Of a DNA stretch of 13,392 nucleotides, positions 1 to 5,608 are shown in pieces (positions within the stretch are counted from its first letter, which is position 1; each line of letters starts with the position of its first letter). A model generated the notes under the pieces. It saw only the letters and a list, made by a program, of their open reading frames with translations. It was not told the origin of the DNA and searched no databases. The DNA comes from Thermoplasmatales archaeon. Its GTDB lineage: Archaea; Thermoplasmatota; JASEFT01; JAUWIS01. The translations under genes were made by a program, and so were the position numbers. The stretch is taken from contig JASEEW010000031.1 in the NCBI GenBank assembly GCA_030019485.1, forward strand, positions 1-13,392. Reading direction: 5' to 3'.

Positions 1-257
1 TCGGTGGGAATCAATGGATAAATGTGGGAAGTAACACTTCCTACACATTTGTCCTATCAGAAGGAGAAAACACATTGTATATAAGAGGGATTGATAATGG
101 TAACAACATAGGAGCAGAGGACTCAATAATAGTGACTTATGAGAAAAAGGGAAAAGTAGAACCATCCTCCACCTTAGAGATGCTTATTGTCCTTGTAATT
201 ATATTGCTCGTCATTTTTATATTCATAATCTTGCTGAGACATAAGAGGAGGATTTAA
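1..257 (+). CDS. C-terminal end of a membrane-anchored surface protein (5' partial)
   Basis: The reading frame is open from the left window edge (first full codon at 3) to the stop at 255-257, so only about 84 C-terminal residues are visible. They begin with a beta-rich stretch containing NTSYTFVLSEGENTLYIRG and ending GAEDSIIVTYE, typical of the last strands of an Ig-like domain of archaeal extracellular proteins. A short linker (KKGKVEPSS) leads to one hydrophobic segment of about 24 residues (MLIVLVIILLVIFIFIILL) and a basic tail RHKRRI. This layout implies an outside domain, a C-terminal membrane anchor and a cytoplasmic stop-transfer tail. The GTG at 24 is only an internal valine codon. 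The gene ends tail to tail with the next gene, with a 4-bp overlap. The function and the rest of the protein cannot be seen. Confidence 0.75.
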   Translation, partial: GGNQWINVGSNTSYTFVLSEGENTLYIRGIDNGNNIGAEDSIIVTYEKKGKVEPSSTLEMLIVLVIILLVIFIFIILLRHKRRI

Positions 258-604
258 ATCGTCTTCTCTATTATCTGGCTGATTTCTTTTTCAAAAATCT
301 CCGTGAGCTCTTTTGTCAGTTCAGCCCTTAAATGCCCAGGCACAGCATGGATTCCGAGTTTCGCCATGGTTTTTGCAAGTTTGATTGTGGCAAGATATTC
401 CTTGACTTTTGCCCCTAAGTAATCCTCAACCGAGGATTTGATTTCCTGCTTCAGTTCAGGCATCTCATCAAGTTTCTGCCTGATATATACCTTAATCTCA
501 TCCTTGACCAAATCCTTGGCAGCATCCATCACAATGTTTTCTGTGTCTATCCCGCCAACGATGTTTTTCATCAAAGGAATTATCCTTTCCTCAATCTCGG
601 ACAT
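254..604 (-). CDS. Small helical protein of unknown function
   Basis: This is a 116-residue, charged, almost entirely alpha-helical protein with no signal peptide or membrane segment, so probably cytoplasmic. Features are an N-terminal MSEIEERIIPLMKNIVGGID, a central KDEIKVYIRQKLDEMPELKQ helix and a C-terminal amphipathic helix ending EISQIIEKTI. I chose the ATG at 604 over the GTG at 610 because GGTG lies just upstream of the ATG, whereas the GTG would overlap that site. The 46-bp gap to the divergent gene at 651 has weak AT-rich TATA-like sequence (about 617-627) that could serve both directions. I do not recognise the family. Ordinary codon use and protein-like composition make it a probable real gene. 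Confidence 0.6.
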   Translation of the reverse strand: MSEIEERIIPLMKNIVGGIDTENIVMDAAKDLVKDEIKVYIRQKLDEMPELKQEIKSSVEDYLGAKVKEYLATIKLAKTMAKLGIHAVPGHLRAELTKELTEIFEKEISQIIEKTI

Positions 605-650
605 GTTCACACCAAAAACAATAATAACCTACAGATACATAACCTTAACT

Positions 651-977
651 ATGATGATAGTGGAGGAAACAGATTTCAGCTCCCTTATAGCAATATCCTC
701 AGCACCAATAGCAACAACCGTGCACAGGTACAAGGATGTTTATTTTGGGCTTGCGCACATTGGTGAGAGTGTTTATCTAGCATTTGCTAGGGACGGACCA
801 AAAGAAAAAGCGCCTTTTGTGGAATATGATATAAGAAGCAAGGAATATTCACTGGTTGACCCATCAAAAAAACCATTCAGCAGGGATCCTTCAAAGGTCG
901 TGATACCTGTGATTCATGTGAAAAACCTGAGCGGGGATGTTGGTGAGGAGATAAAGAAGATTGTTGAGAAAACATAG
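651..977 (+). CDS. Conserved-looking protein of unknown function
   Basis: This is a 108-residue protein starting MMIVEETDFSSLIAISSAP. It alternates beta-like segments (DVYFGLAHIGESVYLAFAR, APFVEYDIRSKEYSLVD, KVVIPVIHVKNL) and ends with a short helix (VGEEIKKIVEKT). It has no membrane segment or signal peptide. The frame is open further upstream to 438, but that part is the antisense of the divergent gene, so I start at the paired ATGs 651/654. AT-rich sequence at about 619-627 lies near 26 nt upstream of 651, so a leaderless transcript is possible. The mixed alpha/beta composition suggests a single globular domain. I do not recognise the family and assign no function. Confidence 0.6.
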   Translation: MMIVEETDFSSLIAISSAPIATTVHRYKDVYFGLAHIGESVYLAFARDGPKEKAPFVEYDIRSKEYSLVDPSKKPFSRDPSKVVIPVIHVKNLSGDVGEEIKKIVEKT

Positions 978-997
978 TATTTCGATATTTATTGAAA

Positions 998-1011
998 CAT
1001 ATTTAAATATG
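998..1011 (+). promoter_or_regulatory. Palindromic TATA box for the wHTH gene at 1031
   Basis: CATATTTAAATATG is a perfect 14-bp palindrome. Its centre (about 1005) is 26 nt before the ATG at 1031, so an archaeal transcript would begin at or beside the start codon and be leaderless. The perfect symmetry might also let a dimeric regulator bind, such as the winged-helix protein encoded just downstream; that is inference. Confidence 0.6.
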
Positions 1012-1030
1012 AAATAGCATATATTGAATC

Positions 1031-1600
1031 ATGAAAATAGAGTCTGTTTACAGAGAAATACTTACCTCATATCTTAACAATAAAAAAGAGTTTACTCAAA
1101 AGGCTCTTGCTGAAGTATGTGGATTGAGTATAAGCACTGTGAACTACTCCCTGAAACCGCTGCAGAAAATGGGAAGTATTGCTAAAAAAATAAAAGGTTT
1201 CTATGTTACTGATCCTAAAAAAATACTCCTTTACTGGGCATCAATACATAAAATGGAAACAATTTATGAAACCCATTATGATGGAAGTGTTCAGGAAACA
1301 GAGTCACTTATGCCGCCCTGTCTTTTTACAGCATATTCTGGCGCAAAATTTTATTACAACATTAACCCATCAGATTACTCAGAGGTTTTTATTTACGGCA
1401 ATCCTGATGAAATAAAAAAAAGATTTCCTTTCAGGTCAGGGATTACAAACGTAATCTGTTTAAAAACTGATGAGCATTTAATGAAATATGAGTCAACACC
1501 GCTTGTCCAAATATTTGTTGACTTATGGAATCTGAACACATGGTATGCAAAGGAATTTTTAAAAGAAGCGGAGGAAAAAATCAATGAAGTTCTGGAATGA
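1031..1600 (+). CDS. Winged-helix protein, putative antitoxin/regulator of a nucleotidyltransferase pair
   Basis: The protein has 189 residues. Residues about 5-60 form a winged helix-turn-helix: FTQKALAEVCGLSISTVNYS is the HTH, followed by LKPLQKMGSIAKK and a wing (GFYVTD). The rest (about 65-189) is an alpha/beta domain beginning ILLYWASIHKM, with MPPCLFTAYSGAKFYY and a C-terminal VQIFVDLWNLNTWYAKEFLKEA helix. The layout resembles DNA-binding partners of AbiEii-like nucleotidyltransferases. The neighbour supports this: the next gene starts inside this one (17-nt overlap at 1584) and encodes such a nucleotidyltransferase, now broken. The start is the ATG 26 nt after a TATA-box centre. A likely role is autoregulator and antitoxin of a type IV-like toxin-antitoxin pair. 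That rests on domain order and context rather than on a confident family match. The gene itself is intact although its partner is not. Confidence 0.7.
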   Translation: MKIESVYREILTSYLNNKKEFTQKALAEVCGLSISTVNYSLKPLQKMGSIAKKIKGFYVTDPKKILLYWASIHKMETIYETHYDGSVQETESLMPPCLFTAYSGAKFYYNINPSDYSEVFIYGNPDEIKKRFPFRSGITNVICLKTDEHLMKYESTPLVQIFVDLWNLNTWYAKEFLKEAEEKINEVLE

Positions 1601-2336
1601 TGCTATTATTGATAAAAGCTGGAATGTTTTGCAGACATTGAGAAAAAAAATATGATTTCATACTCATCGGCGGCTGGGCAGTATATCTGTATACGAATGC
1701 TATGAAATATTACGGAAAACGCTGAAGCGTTTTCCTAATATGTTACGGAAAACTGCAAGACAGTTTTCCTAACATCTTAGGAATTTTCCCTGAAAATTCC
1801 GTAAGATTTCAGGAAAAGCCTTTGGTTTTTCCTGAAAATCCAAGGATATAGACATAATCGTTGATTATGATGCCCTTGAAAAGATTGGTTTGGAGAAAGT
1901 TCTTAAGAAAAACGAGAGATTAAAAAAATATGAGATAAAGTTTCAGGAAATCTCCGTTGACATTTATTTGCCGTATTTCTCAAAAATTGTCATTCCCCCA
2001 GAAGAGCTGATGAAAAAAACTGCTGTGGTTCAGGGATTCAAAACCCCTGCTCCTGAAGAACTTTTGATTCTGAAGCAGCAGGCAGAAACGGAAAGAAAAA
2101 ACTCCATAAAAGGAATGAAGGACAGAGTGGATATTATGTGTCTCCTGTTTTCAGGAAATATTAATTTTAAAAGATACAATGATTTGCTGGAAAAACATCG
2201 TTTAACAGCATTCAAAAATAGGCTGAAAGAAATACTTGCTTCTGCAAAGGATGAGTTTTACTATCTCAACATAAAAAATCCAAGGGAAATAAAAAAACTG
2301 AAGGAAAAATACAGGAAGCTCATTGAAAATGTTTAA
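1584..2336 (+). pseudogene. Broken nucleotidyltransferase (AbiEii-like toxin partner)
   Basis: The gene starts at the ATG at 1584 behind GGAGG (1570-1574). It reads MKFWNDAIIDKSWNVLQTLRKK and then hits a stop because the A8 run at 1643-1650 carries one A too many. Shifting by one base restores YDFILIGGWAVYLYTNAMK up to 1707. Here a 131-bp insertion (1709-1839) intervenes, after which the frame resumes as SKDIDIIVDYDALEKIG to the stop at 2334-2336. Removing the insertion and one A gives a clean 206-residue protein with the GGW...DID nucleotidyltransferase-fold motif and a helical C-terminal part. The insertion lies exactly between GGW and DxD, so the active site is destroyed. As written the gene cannot make the enzyme. 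The downstream part (1839-2336) is undamaged, which suggests recent inactivation. The A-run shift could be a sequencing error; the insertion could not. Confidence 0.85.
1709..1839. mobile_element. 131-bp chain of four hairpins inserted in the nucleotidyltransferase gene
   Basis: Four near-perfect palindromes follow each other at 32-34 bp spacing and share 2-bp AT joints. Hairpin 1 (about 1707-1741): ATATTA, bulged C, GGAAAACGC, loop TGAA, GCGTTTTCC, TAATAT. Hairpin 2 (1740-1775): ATGTTA, bulged C, GGAAAACTG, loop CAAGA, CAGTTTTCC, TAACAT. Hairpin 3 (1774-1807), opposite polarity: ATCTTA, GGAATTTTC, loop CCT, GAAAATTCC, bulged G, TAAGAT. Hairpin 4 (1806-1839): TTTCAGGAAAAGCC, loop TTT, GGTTTTTCCTGAAA. 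Stem differences are matched on both arms. AAAT lies at both edges (1705-1708 and 1836-1839), like a 4-bp target duplication. Deleting 1709-1839 rejoins ATGAAAT to CCAAGG and restores the codons for MKSKDID. There is no coding capacity, so this is a MITE- or REP-like non-autonomous element. Confidence 0.8.
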
Positions 2337-3094
2337 CCATGAAAAGATATTTTTATCTCTTTGGAGATCCTATCAAAACTGGGAAGTTTTCCTATAATTA
2401 AACCGCTCAAGTCTGTTTTCCAGAATCTCTTTTTTTTCTCAATTTGTCTGATAAATTCATCCCTAGAAAATTTTAATTTGTATATTTTGAGTTTTTTATT
2501 AATTAAACCTGTTTCTGGTTTAACACCCCTTTTTAACAAAAACCAGCAATCATATATATCCCTGGCTTTGTTTCTTGTTAAGATTACTCTAATCTTCTCA
2601 GAGAGAATCTCCTGCATACCCATGATGAAAACCTCAAAAGATGGAATTTCTTTATATGATGGGATTAACAGTTCTTTTTTAATCTGCATCACCTTTTCTC
2701 TCTGACTTATGTTTAAAGCAACAAACGCAAGACTTTCTTTTCTCCCGTTGTACAAGGGTCCTTTAAAGTCGAGTCTAACATTAATTTCATTTTTATATCT
2801 CTCAATATTTTTTATTCTCCCCTCTATTCCAACAAGTGAAACGGATTTAAGTACCTTCCTCAAAATTTTTGTCAGGTCTATTTTCCTTTTCTTCAGTACA
2901 AAATCTAAATCCTCACTAAATCTGTTCAGGTTGTAAAATTTGTAAAGCGCGGTTCCACCTTTTAAAATGAGGGTATCACTAAACTGAGAATAAATAGAGT
3001 AAAGGAGTAATTCCAGCAAATAATCTTTCTCAGCATTTTCTGGAGACAGATTTTTCCCAACCGCGATTCTACGCAGTTCATCTTTTTTTATCAA
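2333..3094 (-). CDS. abiEii: AbiEii-type nucleotidyltransferase toxin
   Basis: This 253-residue protein belongs to the AbiEii/AbiGii nucleotidyltransferase family (PF08843), toxins of type IV toxin-antitoxin systems that transfer a nucleotide to a cellular target. Visible motifs are KGGTALYKFY (residues 45-54) and SEDLDF (60-65), whose D62 and D64 are the expected metal ligands. EILSEKIRVIL followed by RDIYDCWFLL (178-187) is the conserved helical signature of the family. Length is close to family members that lack a long C-terminal extension. It overlaps the upstream antitoxin gene by 4 nt (ATGA), so the two are translationally coupled. Its stop overlaps the stop of the broken plus-strand nucleotidyltransferase by 4 bp. 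All key residues are present, so this copy should be functional. The target cannot be inferred. Confidence 0.85.
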   Translation of the reverse strand: MIKKDELRRIAVGKNLSPENAEKDYLLELLLYSIYSQFSDTLILKGGTALYKFYNLNRFSEDLDFVLKKRKIDLTKILRKVLKSVSLVGIEGRIKNIERYKNEINVRLDFKGPLYNGRKESLAFVALNISQREKVMQIKKELLIPSYKEIPSFEVFIMGMQEILSEKIRVILTRNKARDIYDCWFLLKRGVKPETGLINKKLKIYKLKFSRDEFIRQIEKKKRFWKTDLSGLIIGKLPSFDRISKEIKISFHG

Positions 3095-3807
3095 TCAATC
3101 ACCGTATTTTCTATGATTTTCCATTTCTCAATTCTTTTCCCCTCAGATGGAAGGTTATATTCAAGAGGGGTATATACAGGGTAAATATATTTCTTTAGCA
3201 TTGTATAGCAGTCCATGCCTAATTTTTCAAGCAGATATCCCAATCTTTTAATCAACGCCTTATTTCCTGTTTTTACAGCAAACCCTACGAGTTTTTTAAT
3301 GTTCAAATCCTTCCTATTGTTTTTAATGACAGATGCAATCTCAGAAAACGAGATTTTTCTGAAAAGCATACTGTCAATCAGCGCCTTTTCCGGCTCCGCT
3401 ATGAATATTTCAAAATTGTTTGAGATTATTTTTTTGAAGCCGAAAAAGTATTTTGGTTTTGTATAAATAAAAATAATATTTGCATTCGAATATTTTATCA
3501 TTTTTCTCTTAGTTTTTCTAGAAGTTATAACCCAGATATCATGCGGTATCTGTTCTGTGAGATTATAATATCTCAGAGCAGACCACAAAGAGATATAACT
3601 GGGCCAAACAATTCTTGATGCAATTAAAAAAGGATCTTTATAGAGCGTGTATCTGTTTTTCTGTATTTGAAAAACATGTCCATTTTTTTTCATTCTGTGC
3701 AAAAGCAGTCTTGCGTAAGAGCTTTTTTCACCAACAACATGCTTGAATGCATTTAAATCAAATATTACATATTTTTCAAGGGATTCAATTACCTCAAACA
3801 TTTTCAT
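3091..3807 (-). CDS. abiEi: AbiEi-type antitoxin / transcriptional regulator
   Basis: The 238-residue protein has an N-terminal winged helix (residues about 1-58, with SSYARLLLHRMKKNGHVFQI and the wing NRYTLYKDP). The AbiEi-type central domain follows: PSYISLWSALRYYNLTEQIP then a beta segment IWVITSRKTK. Next comes the typical EPEKALIDSMLFRKISFSEI and a helical C-terminus. In known AbiE systems this protein represses its own promoter and counteracts the nucleotidyltransferase without binding it (type IV). The neighbour downstream, with a 4-nt overlap, is the AbiEii-type enzyme. I chose the ATG at 3807, which sits about 27 nt from the centre of a TATA-like element and fits a leaderless message; an ATG at 3801 is the alternative. 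A dyad at 3853-3870 could be its operator. Confidence 0.85.
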   Translation of the reverse strand: MKMFEVIESLEKYVIFDLNAFKHVVGEKSSYARLLLHRMKKNGHVFQIQKNRYTLYKDPFLIASRIVWPSYISLWSALRYYNLTEQIPHDIWVITSRKTKRKMIKYSNANIIFIYTKPKYFFGFKKIISNNFEIFIAEPEKALIDSMLFRKISFSEIASVIKNNRKDLNIKKLVGFAVKTGNKALIKRLGYLLEKLGMDCYTMLKKYIYPVYTPLEYNLPSEGKRIEKWKIIENTVID

Positions 3808-3830
3808 GGTTCTATATACTGATTTTTAAC

Positions 3831-3840
3831 TATTTAAATT
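3831..3840 (-). promoter_or_regulatory. TATA box of the abiEi-abiEii operon
   Basis: On the minus strand the sequence reads AATTTAAATA. Its TTTAAATA core is centred about 27 nt before the ATG at 3807. That spacing puts the start of transcription at the start codon, so the message is probably leaderless, which fits the lack of a Shine-Dalgarno site in front of abiEi. Confidence 0.55.
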
Positions 3841-3852
3841 TAATCCACCCAT

Positions 3853-3870
3853 GTTATCATTTTTGATAAC
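3853..3870. promoter_or_regulatory. Inverted repeat upstream of abiEi, candidate operator
   Basis: GTTATCA, TTTT, TGATAAC is a perfect 7-bp inverted repeat about 15 bp upstream of the abiEi TATA element. AbiEi antitoxins are known to autoregulate by binding inverted repeats at their promoter, so this is a reasonable operator. The location outside the core promoter, and the fact that any AT-rich region yields such dyads, keep the call modest. Confidence 0.4.
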
Positions 3871-3872
3871 TT

Positions 3873-3947
3873 ATGCATCTCAAATTTATTTTTACAGGTG
3901 AGAGAGGAGATAGGGATTTTGACGAGTTTTTGGAAGAACTAAGATGA
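3873..3947 (+). other. Short ORF, possible gene remnant between abiEi and the ATPase gene
   Basis: A 24-codon frame reads MHLKFIFTGERGDRDFDEFLEELR. The acidic, helical end GDRDFDEFLEELR looks like the C-terminus of a protein rather than random sequence. It has no Shine-Dalgarno site, and a stop sits two codons upstream of the ATG. It may be the last trace of a deleted gene. The remaining 3841-3972 interval holds only the operator and promoter described above. Confidence 0.2.
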
Positions 3948-3972
3948 GATATAGGATGAAAATTACAAAACG

Positions 3973-5361
3973 CTATGATTTCTTTATAGTCTTCTCAAAG
4001 TCCTTCAAATCATAACAGCAAATATTTTCTTTCCTTATTTTCTTTCTGAAAGTCTTGGCAAATATGGCATAATACTCCTTTCTTTTATCTTTATTCCATA
4101 TTACAAGTTCGCTTTTCTTTTTTAAAGCAGAGAATATTTTTTCAGCATTAACATTATCCTGCCATTTACATTCTCCAAATAAAATTTCTTTTTTTTGCTT
4201 GTTTAGACCTACAATATCTATCTCAGCGGTTTTTCGTTCATCCTTTTCCCTATAATGCCCCCACCATTTACCAGTTTTCTGGAAATCAGGGAAAAAAACA
4301 TTGATGTATCTGCTTATCAGCCTCTCAAATTTTTTTCCAACATAAGAGTTGAAATTCTTCTTTATAATCTCCTTAACCCCTTTTGTTTCTCCAACCTCCA
4401 AATCTGACTTGTATGGTTCACAAAACCTGAACCAGAAATCAAAGAAGTTATCCTCAGTGCTGTAAACTGAGCGTTTACTTTTAATTTCTGTTACAGGAAT
4501 ACATTTTTTTAGTATTCCAAGCCTGATCAGTGTTTTTAGGTATTTATCAATATCCATAGCTTTTATCCCTGATCTATTAGCTATTTCCACAACCTTGGTT
4601 GCCCCATTAGCAACTGCCTCTATGATTGTCTTATAAATGTCAGGTTCCCTAAGCTCTGTTTTTAATAAGAAATCTGTTTCTTCGTAAAGTTTCCCTTCCT
4701 TTGAAATTATGTTTTCATCAATATTTTCAAATACTGATTTGTTAGGTGAGAATTTCTCAAGATAGAATGGCACACCACCAAGGGTTGCATAAATATCTAC
4801 AATTTCTTTTGTTCCCTTTTTTGGAAAGATATCATAAAGATATTTAAAATCAAGCTCCTGAAGGTTTACATGCCCTGTTTTCCTGCCATATAACGGGCTT
4901 TTATAACTTAAAGCTCCTAGGATCATCATACTTATACTTGATCCGCACAGGATTAGCATAAGGTTTTCTTTAGATAAAAGTTCGTCAACAATAACCTGGA
5001 ACACTGATGGAACATCTTTGTCTTTCTCTACAAGATATGAAAACTCATCAAAAATTATTACAGTCTTTCCTTTCACCTTTTTCAGCAGATAGGAAAAAAT
5101 CTCTTCTAAATCATTAGTAGCAATGACAGGTTCATCAAGAAAAAATGAGAGCTTCTTTTTGAATCTGAGAATATTTCTTTCAGTCCCTTTTTTATCACAG
5201 AGAAAATATATATGGGACTTGTTTTTTATGAATTCTTTTATAAGCTCTGTTTTCCCTATCCTGCGCCTTCCATAAATAACTATCAGATCAAAACCTTTAT
5301 CCCTGTATCTTTTGTCTAAGAAAACAACCTCTTTTTCTCTATCTACAAACTTTAGGAACAT
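3973..5361 (-). CDS. Archaeal ATPase_2 / DUF234 protein with nuclease-like C-terminus
   Basis: This 462-residue protein is of the archaeal ATPase family (PF01637) with a C-terminal DUF234 domain (PF03008). Walker A is GRRRIGKT (residues 31-38), Walker B is VIIFDEF (101-107), and LILCGSS (136-142) is the sensor-like strand. The middle (about 240-320) is a winged-helix region containing NGATKVVEIANRSGIK and LIRLGILKK. DUF234 begins near NFFDFWFRF and carries E380-x-D382 (AEIDIV) and E397-x-K399 (FGECKW). This is the arrangement of a PD-(D/E)xK nuclease core, which DUF234 is thought to resemble. The biological role of this family is not settled; many copies are scattered in archaeal accessory DNA. 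It is monocistronic, and the ATG at 5361 lies about 27 nt after a TATA centre (leaderless). No motif is missing, so the copy looks intact. Confidence 0.85.
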   Translation of the reverse strand: MFLKFVDREKEVVFLDKRYRDKGFDLIVIYGRRRIGKTELIKEFIKNKSHIYFLCDKKGTERNILRFKKKLSFFLDEPVIATNDLEEIFSYLLKKVKGKTVIIFDEFSYLVEKDKDVPSVFQVIVDELLSKENLMLILCGSSISMMILGALSYKSPLYGRKTGHVNLQELDFKYLYDIFPKKGTKEIVDIYATLGGVPFYLEKFSPNKSVFENIDENIISKEGKLYEETDFLLKTELREPDIYKTIIEAVANGATKVVEIANRSGIKAMDIDKYLKTLIRLGILKKCIPVTEIKSKRSVYSTEDNFFDFWFRFCEPYKSDLEVGETKGVKEIIKKNFNSYVGKKFERLISRYINVFFPDFQKTGKWWGHYREKDERKTAEIDIVGLNKQKKEILFGECKWQDNVNAEKIFSALKKKSELVIWNKDKRKEYYAIFAKTFRKKIRKENICCYDLKDFEKTIKKS

Positions 5362-5383
5362 AATGATTAGGATGCACTTCCTA

Positions 5384-5393
5384 ATTTAAAAAT
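5384..5393 (-). promoter_or_regulatory. TATA box of the ATPase_2/DUF234 gene
   Basis: On the minus strand ATTTTTAAATTA covers this site. Its centre is about 27 nt upstream of the ATG at 5361, predicting a leaderless transcript. It overlaps the stop codon of the possible small gene at 5386-5547. Confidence 0.5.
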
Positions 5394-5547
5394 TTTTTGG
5401 TACGATTTGAGTTTTTCTTCTCTGTTCACTTTCACAAGCCCTAACTGCCTCATCCCAATCGTTCATCATCCCGTAATCAAGCATTGTTTCTACCCAGACA
5501 AGTGCAATCATCTCTATCCAATCAAATATCGTATCGAAATTCGACAC
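5386..5547 (-). CDS. Possible small protein of unknown function (53 or 41 residues)
   Basis: A minus-strand frame from a GTG at 5545-5547 to TAA at 5386-5388 reads VSNFDTIFDWIEMIALVW, then VETMLDYGMMNDWDEAVRA, then CESEQRRKTQIVPKNF. The composition (balanced charges, tryptophans, an amphipathic helix) looks like a real helical protein and not antisense noise. If the AT-rich element at 5551-5562 drives it, transcription would start near 5531 and the start would be the ATG at 5509-5511 (41 residues). It has no clear Shine-Dalgarno site and no family I recognise. It fills most of the otherwise empty 247-bp gap between the ATPase gene and the PadR-type gene. It could be a remnant of a longer gene. 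Confidence 0.35.
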   Translation of the reverse strand: MSNFDTIFDWIEMIALVWVETMLDYGMMNDWDEAVRACESEQRRKTQIVPKNF

Positions 5548-5549
5548 GA
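5529..5549. promoter_or_regulatory. 21-bp dyad, candidate operator of the PadR-gvp operon
   Basis: TCGTATCGAA, A, TTCGACACGA form two 10-bp arms around one base, with a single mismatched pair. The dyad ends two bases before the TATA element at 5551-5562. It is the most GC-containing, symmetrical site in the gap, and it sits where a factor would compete with TFB/TBP. PadR-type regulators bind dyads at their own promoters, so it is a natural candidate for the regulator encoded at 5609. Its specificity is inferred. Confidence 0.5.
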
Positions 5550-5550
5550 A

Positions 5551-5562
5551 ACATATATATAG
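5551..5562 (+). promoter_or_regulatory. TATA box of the PadR-gvp operon
   Basis: ACATATATATAG is centred near 5557, predicting transcription from about 5583 and a leader of about 25 nt before the ATG at 5609. The start region holds a direct repeat of TCTGGG at 5581-5586 and 5591-5596, one helical turn apart. The element is nearly symmetrical and could also work in the minus direction for the small ORF. Confidence 0.55.
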
Positions 5563-5608
5563 AGTTTATCCCATGACAAGTCTGGGCAAATCTGGGGATT
5601 GATTATAG

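Noticed and set aside
438..650. N-terminal extension of the gene at 651
   Set aside because: The extra frame is the antisense of the minus-strand gene 254-604 and has a low-quality Ser/Ile-rich composition.
1709..1839. Hairpin chain as a CRISPR array or tRNA-like RNA gene
   Set aside because: The units abut with no spacers and vary in loop and stem; there is no repeat/spacer alternation and no tRNA cloverleaf. The clean restoration of the host gene supports an insertion.
1709..1839. Hairpin chain as an archaeal spliced intron
   Set aside because: I see no bulge-helix-bulge (two 3-nt bulges separated by 4 bp) at the boundaries, and the gene has a second frameshift that splicing would not mend.
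2381..2400. GGGAAGTTTTCCT as a fifth copy of the hairpin core
   Set aside because: It lies inside the intact abiEii frame, lacks the ATNTTA arms and is explained by coding sequence.
3957..4016. Plus-strand short frame MKITKRYDFFI...
   Set aside because: It runs into the 3' end of the ATPase gene on the other strand and has no ribosome site.
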